A stretch of 64,000 nt of DNA from CAWDLX01 sp046728155 (GTDB lineage Bacteria; Actinomycetota; Actinomycetes; Mycobacteriales; Micromonosporaceae), in contig JBKPDY010000012.1 in assembly GCA_046728155.1 (NCBI GenBank), positions 26,808-90,807 of the forward strand, read 5' to 3'. The position numbers and the translations under genes are program-made. How positions within the stretch are numbered: the first letter of the stretch is position 1; every line of letters starts with the position of its first letter. Shown here piece by piece: positions 17,131 to 25,183 of the stretch. A model generated the notes under the pieces. The model saw nothing but the letters and a program-made list of their open reading frames with translations. It made no database searches and was not told the DNA's origin.

Positions 17131-18101
17131 CAGAATGCCTCCACCTTCGCTCGTCGTGAGTAGAGAATCATTCCGACGGTCAGCAGCATGGTCACTGCGA
17201 AGAGGCCGTACGCCACGGCCGAGCCGTAACCGTAACGCTGGGTCTGGAAGGCCAACTGGTAGACGTAGTACACAATCGTCTGGCTGGCCCCGAGCGGTCC
17301 GCCACGGGTCGTGGTGTACACGAGGTCGAAGATCTGCAGAGCGGTGATGGTCTGCCAGATCACGATGAAGACCGTCACCGGTCGAAGCTCAGGAAGCGTG
17401 ACGTGGCGGAACACCTGGCCCCGGTTCGCACCGTCCACTGTGGCCGCCTCGACCAGGTCGCGAGGGATGTCCTGCAGCGCGGCCAGGTAGATCACCGCGG
17501 TGAACCCGATCTCCCCCCATAACGCGATGACACAGATGACGACGAGCACCTGGTGCGGATCCTCTAGGAAGAGCTGCGGCGGTATGCCCACGCGTCGCAG
17601 AAGCTCGTTCACGCTGCCGAACTGTGGATTGAATACATAGCTGGCGAGGATGCCGGTCGCCGCCGCGGAGGCGACGTACGGCACGAAGATGCACGTACGG
17701 TAGAAGGCGATGAGCCGGATCTTCTGGCTCATCGCGACGGCGATCAGAAGACCGATGCCGATCGATGACGGCACGAACAGGGCGGTGAGGACGGCCGTAT
17801 GGCGCACGGAGTCCCACACCTCGGGGTCCGCGGCCATGTTGGTGTAGTTCCGCCACCCGATATCGCGGGCGGGGGCAATGCCGTTCCATCGGGTCCGCGA
17901 GATGAGGAACGCCCAGACCGCTGGAAACAAAGCAAGCCCTACGATGAGAAGCGTGCCGGGCCCGGCGAATGCCCAGCCGGTGAGGGCCCGACGGGTGGCC
18001 CGGCGGCGACGCGCTCGGCGCCGGGCCACCGGGTCCACGGGTGGTGGTACGTGGCGCTCGGCGGTCATCCCCGCCGCGCGGGTGGTAGCTTTCATGGCCA
18101 C
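17130..18101 (-). CDS. Sugar ABC transporter permease, MalF type
   Basis: The cytoplasmic N-terminus is Arg-rich (RRRARRRRATRRAL). Six hydrophobic segments follow, with the EAA loop DLVEAATVDGANRGQVFRHVTLPELRPV. This is the larger permease half of the CUT1 sugar importer. It lies 32 bases after the binding-protein gene and abuts the MalG-type gene. Substrate range usually extends to di- and oligosaccharides in this family, which would suit products of the neighbouring secreted GH114 enzyme. Confidence 0.9.
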   Translation of the reverse strand: MAMKATTRAAGMTAERHVPPPVDPVARRRARRRRATRRALTGWAFAGPGTLLIVGLALFPAVWAFLISRTRWNGIAPARDIGWRNYTNMAADPEVWDSVRHTAVLTALFVPSSIGIGLLIAVAMSQKIRLIAFYRTCIFVPYVASAAATGILASYVFNPQFGSVNELLRRVGIPPQLFLEDPHQVLVVICVIALWGEIGFTAVIYLAALQDIPRDLVEAATVDGANRGQVFRHVTLPELRPVTVFIVIWQTITALQIFDLVYTTTRGGPLGASQTIVYYVYQLAFQTQRYGYGSAVAYGLFAVTMLLTVGMILYSRRAKVEAF

Positions 18102-18133
18102 GGCATCAGCTCCGATCAGCCTCGCCAGTCGGC

Positions 18134-19513
18134 CTACTGGTTCGCGAGCGCGGACGCGGACTTCCTGGCCGCTTCGTCCAGAGCGTCCTTGGCACTGGCG
18201 GTGCCTTGGAGGACCTTGGCGATGGCCTCGCCGACGTAGCGCGACATCTCAACGTAGCCCGCGACCGTCGGCCGAGCCTGTTTGGCGTTGCCGAGATTGT
18301 CGAAGAACTTCTGCGCCCCGGGCGCGTAGTCCTTGACGTAGGCCTGGAACTCGGGCGTGCCCGCCTCGGACGAGCGCAGGGGTAGGTTTCCGTTGCCCAG
18401 ATTCCACTTCGCGTCGATGTCCTTACTGGTGAGCCAGCGGACGAAGTCGCGAGACGCGCCGGCCCGGTTCGGGTCGCCGTGTGTGAAGAGCACCCACAGG
18501 TCCGGTCCGGATACGGTCTCGTGGTCGCCGTTGAAGCCGGGCAGGAAGGTCACCCCGTACTCGACGCCGCTGTCCTTCAGGTCGTAGAGCTCCCAGGGAC
18601 CGGACATCATCATCGCGATGTTGCCGGAACGGAACAGCGGCCCGTACTTCTCGTCGGTCTGGTCGAGGTACATGGACTTGTCGTCCACGGCGACCGCGCG
18701 AAGGAACTCCAGCGCCCCTACACCCGCGTCGGAGTTGAACGCCGGCTTGCCCGCGTCGTCGAGGATGCGGCCGCCCCGCTGCCACAACAACGGCCACAGG
18801 TGCCACGTCGTGTCCTCACTGCCGGCGACGGAGTACGCGGTGCCGTAGATGTTCTTGGACGGGTTCGTCAACGCCTTGGCCGCGGTCCGGAAGTCGTCCC
18901 ACGACCATGAATCGGTGGGATAGCCAAGCCCAGCGGCGTCGAACAACTTCTTGTTGTAGATGAGGCCGAGGTTGTCGACGAGCGCTGGCACGCCGATGAT
19001 GCGGCCGTCCACCAGCGCGGTGGCCCGGGCCGCGGCCGGAATCTCGGTCCACGCCATGGCGGGCTCGGCCACGTATCTGGTGAGGTTCTGGGTCTTACCG
19101 CTGCGGCCAAGCTCGGTCGCCCAGCTGCCGTACGCGTAGGAGATATCCGGGTAGGTGTTGCTGACGAAGCCCGCCGACAACTTGGTCAGCAGGTCATCGG
19201 TCGTGGACGCACCGGTCGACACGTTGATGGTGACGTTCGGGTGCATTCCCTGGTACTGCTTGGCGAGCTGCTCGGCTAGCGCCTCGGCGTCTTCGGTCTG
19301 CCCGGTCCACCACGTGATGGTGACCTTGGCGGCCGGGTTGTAGCCGGCCGCATCGTCCTCACTGGCGGGCGTCGTGGGGGCGCCGTTGCCGGTGCAGCCT
19401 GCGAGGCCCAGCATGAGGCCGACGAGCATGGCGGCGACGAACCTCGGCCGGCGGTTGCGGCTGGTTACAGATCCCTGGTGGAACAATGCGATGTCATCCT
19501 GGCGGGCGGTCAT
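18134..19513 (-). CDS. ABC transporter sugar-binding lipoprotein
   Basis: A lipoprotein signal (FVAAMLVGLMLGLAGC, with lipid-attachment Cys near residue 40) precedes a family-1 extracellular solute-binding domain: KVTITWWTGQTEDAEALAEQL, GVPALVDNLGLIYNKKLFD and SGPWELYDLKDSGVEYGVTFLPG are characteristic. It captures the sugar outside the cell and delivers it to the two permeases downstream. The ATG overlaps the stop of the SIS gene by four bases. An in-frame start about 45 bases downstream would also leave a full signal peptide. Confidence 0.9.
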   Translation of the reverse strand: MTARQDDIALFHQGSVTSRNRRPRFVAAMLVGLMLGLAGCTGNGAPTTPASEDDAAGYNPAAKVTITWWTGQTEDAEALAEQLAKQYQGMHPNVTINVSTGASTTDDLLTKLSAGFVSNTYPDISYAYGSWATELGRSGKTQNLTRYVAEPAMAWTEIPAAARATALVDGRIIGVPALVDNLGLIYNKKLFDAAGLGYPTDSWSWDDFRTAAKALTNPSKNIYGTAYSVAGSEDTTWHLWPLLWQRGGRILDDAGKPAFNSDAGVGALEFLRAVAVDDKSMYLDQTDEKYGPLFRSGNIAMMMSGPWELYDLKDSGVEYGVTFLPGFNGDHETVSGPDLWVLFTHGDPNRAGASRDFVRWLTSKDIDAKWNLGNGNLPLRSSEAGTPEFQAYVKDYAPGAQKFFDNLGNAKQARPTVAGYVEMSRYVGEAIAKVLQGTASAKDALDEAARKSASALANQ

Positions 19514-20421
19514 GGAAGCACCTCACGGTTGTGGAGAGGGGACTGCCGGAGAACCACGGATCGGGTCAGGTGTCGGGGCCGGTCGGGGTCGAGGCCCCGG
19601 TGGTCGGCGAGACGCAGCGCAAGGCGGTGCAACAGAACCATTTGGGCGAGCGGATCAAGATTCTCCCGCTGGACGAACGCGCCAGCGGCTTCGGCCGTCT
19701 CGGTGACGCCCACCGGCACATCGCCGAAGGTCCACACGAGACTCTGCGAGCCGACGGCCGCGACCGGTCCATGCCGGAAATCCATCGCGGGGTACGACTC
19801 AGACCAGCTCTGGGCCATCTCCCGCATCTTCAGTGCGCCTTCGTGGGCAAGGCCGACCGTCCATCCGGTGCCGAGGAAGACGAAGTGCTCGAACTTTGTC
19901 GGATCAACCGGTTCGGGCATGCTCACCGCGGCGCGCCCGTCGGCGATCATGTCAGCGTACGGGTGGCCGATCGCGGCCCGGACGAGCGCGAGCACCGTTG
20001 TCGGGAACCGGGTCTGCACCACGCTGGTCTCGTCCGCGAAGTCGAGCACGACCCGCTCGTCGACCATCGCGTCGACCGCCTCGCCAACCGCCGCCGTGAC
20101 GGCTACGCGACGGGTCGACACGGGCTGGCGATCCAATGCATCCAGGATCTCCGTGGTCGCCCCCGAACGCGTGATGGCCACGACGCGGTCGTACGAGCGA
20201 CCGACCGGAGTTTCTGACGCGTATGCGGCGTCGGTCTCGCCGAACCCGGCGCGCTCGCGCAGCGCGGCATAGGACTGGGCCACGTACGCCGACGTGCCGC
20301 AGCCGATGGCGAGCACCCGTTCGCCGGGGGCAGCGAGATGATCGCGGAACTCGGCGACGCGTGAGACGGCAGCCTCCCAGACCTCAGGCTGGCTGTTCAC
20401 CTCTTCGGCAGTGGCGTTCAT
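19510..20421 (-). CDS. SIS-domain sugar-phosphate isomerase/deaminase (AgaS/GlmS-C-like)
   Basis: Two tandem SIS domains without the glutaminase domain of GlmS are visible. Motifs include VLAIGCGTSAYVAQS, ASETPVG, VVAITRSGATTEILDAL and, in the second half, FVFLGTGWTVGLAHEGALKMREM with ESYPAMDFRHGPVA. This layout fits AgaS-type deaminase/isomerases that convert an amino-sugar 6-phosphate to a ketose 6-phosphate. It is the first gene of the operon and faces the DeoR regulator. With the downstream ketose kinase and aldolase it completes a route from galactosamine-6-phosphate to triose phosphates, which is an inference from context. Confidence 0.84.
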   Translation of the reverse strand: MNATAEEVNSQPEVWEAAVSRVAEFRDHLAAPGERVLAIGCGTSAYVAQSYAALRERAGFGETDAAYASETPVGRSYDRVVAITRSGATTEILDALDRQPVSTRRVAVTAAVGEAVDAMVDERVVLDFADETSVVQTRFPTTVLALVRAAIGHPYADMIADGRAAVSMPEPVDPTKFEHFVFLGTGWTVGLAHEGALKMREMAQSWSESYPAMDFRHGPVAAVGSQSLVWTFGDVPVGVTETAEAAGAFVQRENLDPLAQMVLLHRLALRLADHRGLDPDRPRHLTRSVVLRQSPLHNREVLP

Positions 20422-20606
20422 GGCCCAGGATTATGAGCGCCCATGTCGACCGGCGGAACAGTGCGCGCCCATACGAACATCCACAGATGCACGTTTGCGT
20501 CCACGTGGTCCCCGCGTGCGGTGTCGCCGACGCCGAACGCGCAGGAACGGCCTTTTGCTTGCACGTGTTCGCGCCTATGATGCGGCGAACCGGCTTGGAG
20601 GAGGCG
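20422..20606. promoter_or_regulatory. Divergent control region between sugar operon and DeoR gene
   Basis: This 185-base gap must hold both promoters. Near the regulator, TTGCTT (20555-20560) and TATGAT (20576-20581) form a -35/-10-like pair with a short 15-base spacer. Two related sequences, GCACGTTTGCG (20489-20499) and GCACGTGTTCGCG (20561-20573), are candidate DeoR operators; the second overlaps the promoter spacer. GGAGG, five bases before the ATG, fixes the regulator start. Confidence 0.45.
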
Positions 20607-21389
20607 ATGACACGGAGCACCCTTCGGCGCGCGGACAGGGTCTCGACGATCCTCAGCCGGTTATCGCACGACGGTTCGGTCGACGCCGGTCGGCTGGCGA
20701 GCGAGTTCGCGGTCTCTGCCGCGACTATCCGCCGTGATCTGCAGATGCTCGAGGATCAGAAGCTGCTCGCCCGTACCCACGGCGGAGCAGTGGCCAGCAA
20801 CATCGAGTACGAGCTGCCGGTGCGCTACCGCGGAGGCCAGCACCGTGACCAGAAGCGGGCGATCGCGCGGTGTGCCGCGGCCAGACTCCCACATGGTCCC
20901 CTCACGATTGGCTTCACCGGCGGCACCACGACGCACGAAGTCGCCCGACTCGTCGCGGAGCGTTTCGACCTGACCGTGGTCACGAATGCTCTCAACATCG
21001 CGATCGAGCTTGCTCTTCGTCCCCGCCTCAAACTCATCCTGACCGGCGGGGTGAGCCGGACCCAGTCGTACGAACTTGTCGGACCGCTGGCCGACCACGT
21101 ACTCGCGGGGCTCAACATCGGCGTCGCGGTGATCGGTGTCGACGGCATCAGCGTCCGCGGTGGCCTCACGACCCATGACGAAGTCGAGGCGCATACGAAC
21201 TTCGCCATGATCAGCCGCGCGAGCCGGGTCATCGTGGTGGCCGACGGCTCCAAGGTCGGGCAGGACTGTCTGGCGCGAATCTGCGCGCTCTCCGAAGTGT
21301 CGGAGCTGGTCACGGATTCCACGGCCGATCCGTCCATAGTCGACGCAATCCGTCGCACTGGAACGCCGGTAGTGATCGCCGACCCGTGA
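20607..21389 (+). CDS. DeoR/GlpR-family transcriptional repressor
   Basis: An N-terminal DeoR winged helix (RVSTILSRLSHDGSVDAGRLASEFAVSAATIRRDLQMLE) is followed by the sugar-phosphate sensor domain with LTIGFTGGTTTHEVA, VVTNALNIA, LILTGG and the C-terminal ISRASRVIVVADGSKVG. Such repressors release DNA when they bind a pathway phosphosugar. The start is set by GGAGGAGG; an ATG pair 29 bases upstream lacks a good site. It is divergent from the sugar operon and is its likely regulator. The effector would be a sugar phosphate made by the SIS enzyme or kinases. Confidence 0.9.
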   Translation: MTRSTLRRADRVSTILSRLSHDGSVDAGRLASEFAVSAATIRRDLQMLEDQKLLARTHGGAVASNIEYELPVRYRGGQHRDQKRAIARCAAARLPHGPLTIGFTGGTTTHEVARLVAERFDLTVVTNALNIAIELALRPRLKLILTGGVSRTQSYELVGPLADHVLAGLNIGVAVIGVDGISVRGGLTTHDEVEAHTNFAMISRASRVIVVADGSKVGQDCLARICALSEVSELVTDSTADPSIVDAIRRTGTPVVIADP

Positions 21390-21436
21390 GTCTTTCGGGC
21401 GCGTTAACAGCCTGTTGCAAGTTTTCGCACGCGCAA

Positions 21437-21454
21437 GGCTCCCTCGCGGGAGCC
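21437..21454 (+). terminator. Hairpin after the DeoR gene
   Basis: GGCTCCC-TCGC-GGGAGCC is a perfect 7-bp stem with a four-base loop, 48 bases past the stop codon. There is no T-run, as is common in high-GC actinomycetes. The remaining stretch to 21749 contains no gene I can support on either strand. Confidence 0.5.
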
Positions 21455-21749
21455 CCGGCAGCGTGCCAGGCCGCAACGTTGTTCACATACTGGGAATCGG
21501 CTCCACGATTGCCGTCAAATCAGCAGGGTCGCCACACCCATCGTTTCTGGTGCTGAGAGATACCGATCTTGGATCGATTGTCCCGCGATGTGAGACGCAA
21601 GACAGCTTTTCGCCACACCCCGGGCGTCGATCTCGCAACGGCTCTCGGAGATTCCACAGTTCGCGATTCTGCGCAGACCGATGAGCAGTGGGGAGACGCA
21701 AGTTGTCAGGTGGACCCGCCGGGCCATGTAGCCGCGTGGGTTGGGATCC

Positions 21750-22169
21750 TTAGGCTCGGATGATCGCCACCTCGAACTCCGGGTCGGCCGAATCGACAAG
21801 CCTCGTCATATTCCCGACGTCGCTGGTGACGATGGCTGCACGCAAGGCAATTGCGGTCGCCACGACAATCGCGTCCACGGCATCGGTCGTTTTTGACAAC
21901 CCCAGCAGGACACCGGCCTGCTTCGCGATGGTTTCCTCTGGTGACAACACACGGCAGCCACGGAGTAGCTTGGCCAACCGCGTCTGGGTCCGCCACCCGC
22001 GCCACGCTTGCGTGAGCACAGGCGAGGGAATGACGACGGGGCGCCGATCAGCAACGGCAGCTGCGAAGTGCGCCCAGAGCGTGCGCTCCCCCCGGTCGGC
22101 GGCGACGAGCGCGCCTGCGTCATAGATGATCGGGGCCGCAGTCGGCGACGCCGACCGTCTACGCCGCAT
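21750..22169 (-). CDS. vapC: VapC-like PIN-domain toxin
   Basis: The 139-residue product has PIN-domain acidic residues: PIIYDAGALVAADRGERTLWAHF (first Asp), the middle TTDAVDAIVVATAI (Asp pair) and the C-terminal IVTSDVGNMTRLV (Asp). These coordinate Mg2+/Mn2+ for RNA cleavage. The ATG lies inside the end of the antitoxin gene (11-base overlap), typical of vapBC. The start after the Arg run (RRRRSASPTAAP) gives a slightly long N-terminus; translation could begin later. It should act on tRNA or other RNA and be held inactive by the upstream antitoxin. Confidence 0.82.
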   Translation of the reverse strand: MRRRRSASPTAAPIIYDAGALVAADRGERTLWAHFAAAVADRRPVVIPSPVLTQAWRGWRTQTRLAKLLRGCRVLSPEETIAKQAGVLLGLSKTTDAVDAIVVATAIALRAAIVTSDVGNMTRLVDSADPEFEVAIIRA

Positions 22170-22437
22170 CGGTGCGTGAGCGTCGCTGCCTAGGGTTCTC
22201 GGCGACTGCGTCCGCCTGCGCCAAGCGTGCTCGTGCCTCTGCCAGCTCACCATCGGTGAAGCGCCCGAACTCGGCCTCGTAGTCGGCGATGGCCGCGAGG
22301 GCTGCCTGATGCCGCCGCGCTTCCTCAGCCGCCTCGGCGAGCCACGCGGACACAGGCAATCCACGGTCGCGAGCCAGCCGTTCAACGTCCTCGGCCAGCT
22401 CGGCGGGAAGCGTGATCGAGAGCTTCTTCGATGTCAC
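22159..22437 (-). CDS. vapB: VapB-like antitoxin with ribbon-helix-helix domain
   Basis: The protein begins TSKKLSITLPAELAEDVERLARDRGLPVSAWLAEAAEE, a ribbon-helix-helix DNA-binding domain, and ends in an acidic-then-basic tail that probably wraps the toxin. The start is GTG. It overlaps vapC by 11 bases. Tandem 11-base repeats immediately upstream are probable autoregulatory sites. Tail residues (FGRFTDGELAEARARLAQAD) form a predicted helix that would contact the PIN domain. Confidence 0.82.
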   Translation of the reverse strand: MTSKKLSITLPAELAEDVERLARDRGLPVSAWLAEAAEEARRHQAALAAIADYEAEFGRFTDGELAEARARLAQADAVAENPRQRRSRTDAA

Positions 22438-22442
22438 GCAAT

Positions 22443-22464
22443 AATCCTACCACAATCCTACCAA
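22443..22464 (-). promoter_or_regulatory. Tandem 11-base repeat in the vapBC promoter
   Basis: On the plus strand AATCCTACCAC is followed at once by AATCCTACCAA, a period of one DNA turn placed six bases before the vapB start. Read on the minus strand these give TGGTAGGATT twice, and TAGGAT can serve as a -10 element. Successive RHH dimers binding one face would explain the spacing, as in autoregulated vapBC operons. Confidence 0.5.
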
Positions 22465-22783
22465 AGGCGGTGCCGGGGCTGTCACCTACGTCTGTGGGCG
22501 CGAGGGAGTACTGGTACCTCGGCGCGGTGTCCGTACCGGCGAGCAGTCCGATTGCGGCATGGCGATCGAAGGCATCGCCGATCTCGCAGGACAAACTGGT
22601 ACGTCGGTCACCGAAAAGGTGCACCGGCAACAGCCGCGGGCCGGTGCTGTTCACAGGAGCCGGTGCCATGGACTTGATCTTGCCTGTGCCGACCGGCGTC
22701 GGGACGGCTCGTAGCAAACGCAGATAGGTACCGAGCGACGAAGACACGCCTGGTCTGTCGATGAAATGTGGCCTCTGAGCTCG
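22465..22783. other. Gene-free stretch between vapBC and tRNA-Val
   Basis: Open frames exist on both strands but neither gives a recognisable protein or a convincing start. The sequence adjoins a tRNA 3' end, a common integration target, but no integrase and no duplicated tRNA tail are present. No function is assigned. Confidence 0.4.
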
Positions 22784-22855
22784 TGGGCGATACTGGGTTT
22801 GAACCAGTGACCTCTTCCGTGTCAGGGAAGCGCGCTACCACTGCGCTAATCGCCC
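22784..22855 (-). tRNA. tRNA-Val (GAC)
   Basis: The minus strand folds as a full cloverleaf: acceptor GGGCGAT/ATCGCCC, D arm GCGC..GCGC, anticodon stem CTTCC/GGAAG around loop CTGACAC with anticodon GAC, and T arm ACTGG-TTCAAAC-CCAGT. The discriminator is A and CCA is not encoded. Confidence 0.95.
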
Positions 22856-22856
22856 G

Positions 22857-22928
22857 AGGCGGGTGCGGGAATCGAACCCGCGTACAGGGCTTTGCAGGCC
22901 CTTGCCTAAGCCACTCGGCCAACCCGCC
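22857..22928 (-). tRNA. tRNA-Cys (GCA)
   Basis: The minus strand gives acceptor GGCGGGT with ACCCGCC, an anticodon stem around loop CTGCAAA with anticodon GCA, and T arm GCGGG-TTCGATT-CCCGC. The discriminator base is U, the identity element for Cys. CCA is not encoded. One base separates it from tRNA-Val. Confidence 0.95.
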
Positions 22929-22972
22929 GGAATCCCTCGCGGGGCCGGCTCGGCCGCCGAGCCGCCGCAGCG

Positions 22973-23045
22973 AGCGGACGACGGGATTCGAACCCGCGAC
23001 CCTCACCTTGGCAAGGTGATGCGCTACCAGCTGCGCTACGTCCGC
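22973..23045 (-). tRNA. tRNA-Gly (GCC)
   Basis: The minus strand shows acceptor GCGGACG/CGTCCGC, D arm GCGC..GCGC, anticodon stem TCACC/GGTGA with anticodon GCC in CTTGCCAAG, and T arm GCGGG-TTCGAAT-CCCGT. CCA is not encoded. It is the first of a co-directional Gly-Cys-Val cluster, presumably one transcript. Confidence 0.95.
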
Positions 23046-23164
23046 GTGCCATCCGGTATCCGGCGACGGATGCAAACTCTAGCCCACCCGTCGCGGGCGT
23101 GACAAACCGGATCCCGCGCATCGCCCGTACGGGCTCCGCAGCACCCGACTGTCGCAGGTCGCCG

Positions 23165-23929
23165 CTAAGGCGATGGATTTCGGGTGCCGATGACGACCGT
23201 GGCGCCCAGATCGGCGTTGTTGATGACTCGACCCGCGAGACCTTCGCCGACTAGGACCTCGAGGGCACGGGGCGATTGTTCCTCGCTCGTCTCGATCAGA
23301 ATGTGTCCCCCCGGTGCCAGCCAGTGCGGTGCCTGCATGGCGACGCGCCGGAGGATGTCGAGCCCGTCGCGACCGCCGTCGAGCGCGCGCCGCGGCTCAT
23401 GGTCGCGCGCCTCCGGTGGCATCGTCGCGATCGAGTCCGTCGGGACGTACGGAACATTGGCCGGCAGAACCTCGATCCGATGCCGCAAGCTCGGCGGTAA
23501 CGGGTCAAACAGATCGCCCTCGAACACCCTTGCCGCGCCGAGATTGAGACGGGCGCAGCGCACGGCGACCGGATCGATGTCGGCCGCGTACAGCTGCGCG
23601 TCTGGCACTCGGGCCGCGATCGCGGCCCCGATGGCACCGGAGCCGCAGCAGAGGTCCACCACTACCGCGCTCTGGCCGGCGAGGCTGATGGCCTCGCGTG
23701 CGACGAACTCGGTGCGCCGCCGGGGGACGAAGACACCTGGCTGGACAGCAATCCGGAGACCGTAGAATCGGGCCCAGCCGAGGATGTATTCCAGCGGCTC
23801 ACCGGCTACCCGGCGCTGGATCATGGTTTCGAGGTCGGCTGGCGTCTTCGCCTCGGCGGTGAGCAGGCGTGCCTCGTCTTCGGCGAAGACGCACCCCGCC
23901 GCGCGTAGCCTGCCGACGACGGCCAGCAC
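23165..23929 (-). CDS. PrmC/HemK-related protein-glutamine methyltransferase-like
   Basis: The N-terminal helical domain (RLRAAGCVFAEDEARLL, RRVAGEPLEYILGWARFYG) and a Rossmann methyltransferase domain with VVDLCCGSGAIGAAIAARVP place it beside PrmC. The catalytic NPPY of true PrmC reads NVPY here (LPANVPYVPTDSI). This variant seems typical of a PrmC-related actinobacterial subfamily, so the substrate may differ from release factors. The GTG reading VLAVVGRLR follows AGGGGG and matches the family N-terminus; an ATG at 23947 is an alternative. It stands alone, convergent with the tRNAs and divergent from the amidase. Confidence 0.78.
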   Translation of the reverse strand: MLAVVGRLRAAGCVFAEDEARLLTAEAKTPADLETMIQRRVAGEPLEYILGWARFYGLRIAVQPGVFVPRRRTEFVAREAISLAGQSAVVVDLCCGSGAIGAAIAARVPDAQLYAADIDPVAVRCARLNLGAARVFEGDLFDPLPPSLRHRIEVLPANVPYVPTDSIATMPPEARDHEPRRALDGGRDGLDILRRVAMQAPHWLAPGGHILIETSEEQSPRALEVLVGEGLAGRVINNADLGATVVIGTRNPSP

Positions 23930-24000
23930 GGAACCCCCTCTGGGCATCGGGTCGCCGCGCAAGTCTACCCGTGGGACATCCGCGGCCTAGCCTTGCCGGT

Positions 24001-25104
24001 GTGACGACCTGGGTGGTGCGTTTCGACCCCTCCGGCGATGGTGTTCGCGTCGCCGTGAAGGACGCCATCGACTTGCGCGGCGTCCCGACCTGGGCCGGAT
24101 GCGTGGCCGTCCGTACGGCCGCCGTCCCCGCCGCGGCCGACGCCGAATGCCTGGCCGGGGTTCGTACCGCCGGCGCCGTTATCGTCGGGAAGACGAGCCA
24201 GACCGAGCTCAGTCTGAGCCCCACCGGAATCAACAAGGCGTTGGGGACGCCGATCAATCCGCTGGCGCCGGATCGGGTCCCGGGCGGGTCCTCGAGCGGC
24301 AGCGCGGTGGCGGTCGCGACCGGCGAGGCGGACGTGGGGCTCGGTACCGACACGGGCGGCTCGGTGCGCATCCCGGCCGCCTGTTGCGGAATCGTCGCCC
24401 TGAAGACGACCTGGGGCAGAGTCCCCACCGGCGGGGTCTGGCCGCTGGCACCGAGCCTCGACACGGTCGGCCCCCTCGCCCGCGATGTCGAGGGCGTTGT
24501 CACCGGAATGCGCCTGCTCGAGCCCGGATTCGCCGTGGCGGCTGCCCCGGCGGACATCGTCGGCAGATTACGTGTCGATGGCGTCGACCCGGTCATGGAG
24601 CACGCGGTTGACGACGCTCTCACCGCCGCCCGCCTGACTGTCCACAGTGTAGAGTTGCCGGGTTGGGATGCGTGCTACGAGGCATTCGGCGCGGTGCTGC
24701 TGCACGAGTTCTGGGTGGCCAATGGTCATCTGCTCGACCGCGAAGGGGTCGGTGAAGCCATCTTCCGATCGCTGCGACGCGGTCGCGACATCACGCCTGA
24801 GCAACTGGAGCGCGGCCGCGCCGGACAGCTCGCCTGGCAGGCGGAGGTGTCGGAGGTTCTCCGGGATGTCGACGTTATCGCGCTCCCGACCCTGGTCGCG
24901 GCGCCGCCGTTGCTCACCGACGTGAAGGGTTTCCCTATCACCGACCTCACGGCGCCGTTCAATCTCGCCCACACGCCGGCGCTGTCGATGCCGGTACCTT
25001 CACCCGGCCAGCCGGTGCCGCCGAGCATGCAGCTCGTTGGCCCCCTTGGCGGCGAGGAGCTGCTCTGCGCGACCGGCCTCGCGATTGAAGCGGCAGTGCG
25101 GTGA
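24001..25104 (+). CDS. Amidase (amidase-signature family)
   Basis: The catalytic Ser-cisSer-Lys triad is visible: Lys in VRVAVKDAIDL, the cis-Ser in PGGSSSGSAVAVATG, and the nucleophile Ser in GLGTDTGGSVRIPAACCG. At 367 residues it is shorter than GatA (about 480). The family hydrolyses amide bonds of small amides. The GTG was chosen because the frame upstream is antisense to the methyltransferase gene and lacks homology. It faces that gene divergently and is followed at 80 bases by the sirtuin gene. Confidence 0.86.
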   Translation: MTTWVVRFDPSGDGVRVAVKDAIDLRGVPTWAGCVAVRTAAVPAAADAECLAGVRTAGAVIVGKTSQTELSLSPTGINKALGTPINPLAPDRVPGGSSSGSAVAVATGEADVGLGTDTGGSVRIPAACCGIVALKTTWGRVPTGGVWPLAPSLDTVGPLARDVEGVVTGMRLLEPGFAVAAAPADIVGRLRVDGVDPVMEHAVDDALTAARLTVHSVELPGWDACYEAFGAVLLHEFWVANGHLLDREGVGEAIFRSLRRGRDITPEQLERGRAGQLAWQAEVSEVLRDVDVIALPTLVAAPPLLTDVKGFPITDLTAPFNLAHTPALSMPVPSPGQPVPPSMQLVGPLGGEELLCATGLAIEAAVR

Positions 25105-25183
25105 CCGTACGCCATGCGGCGGGTCCGCTATGGGGGACCCGCGTATCCCCGGTCGCCGGACCACGCGTGGCAGCATGGGACGG

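Noticed and set aside
22465..22783. Integrated-element remnant next to tRNA-Val
   Set aside because: There is no integrase, no repeated tRNA tail and no phage-like frame. Proximity to a tRNA alone is not evidence.
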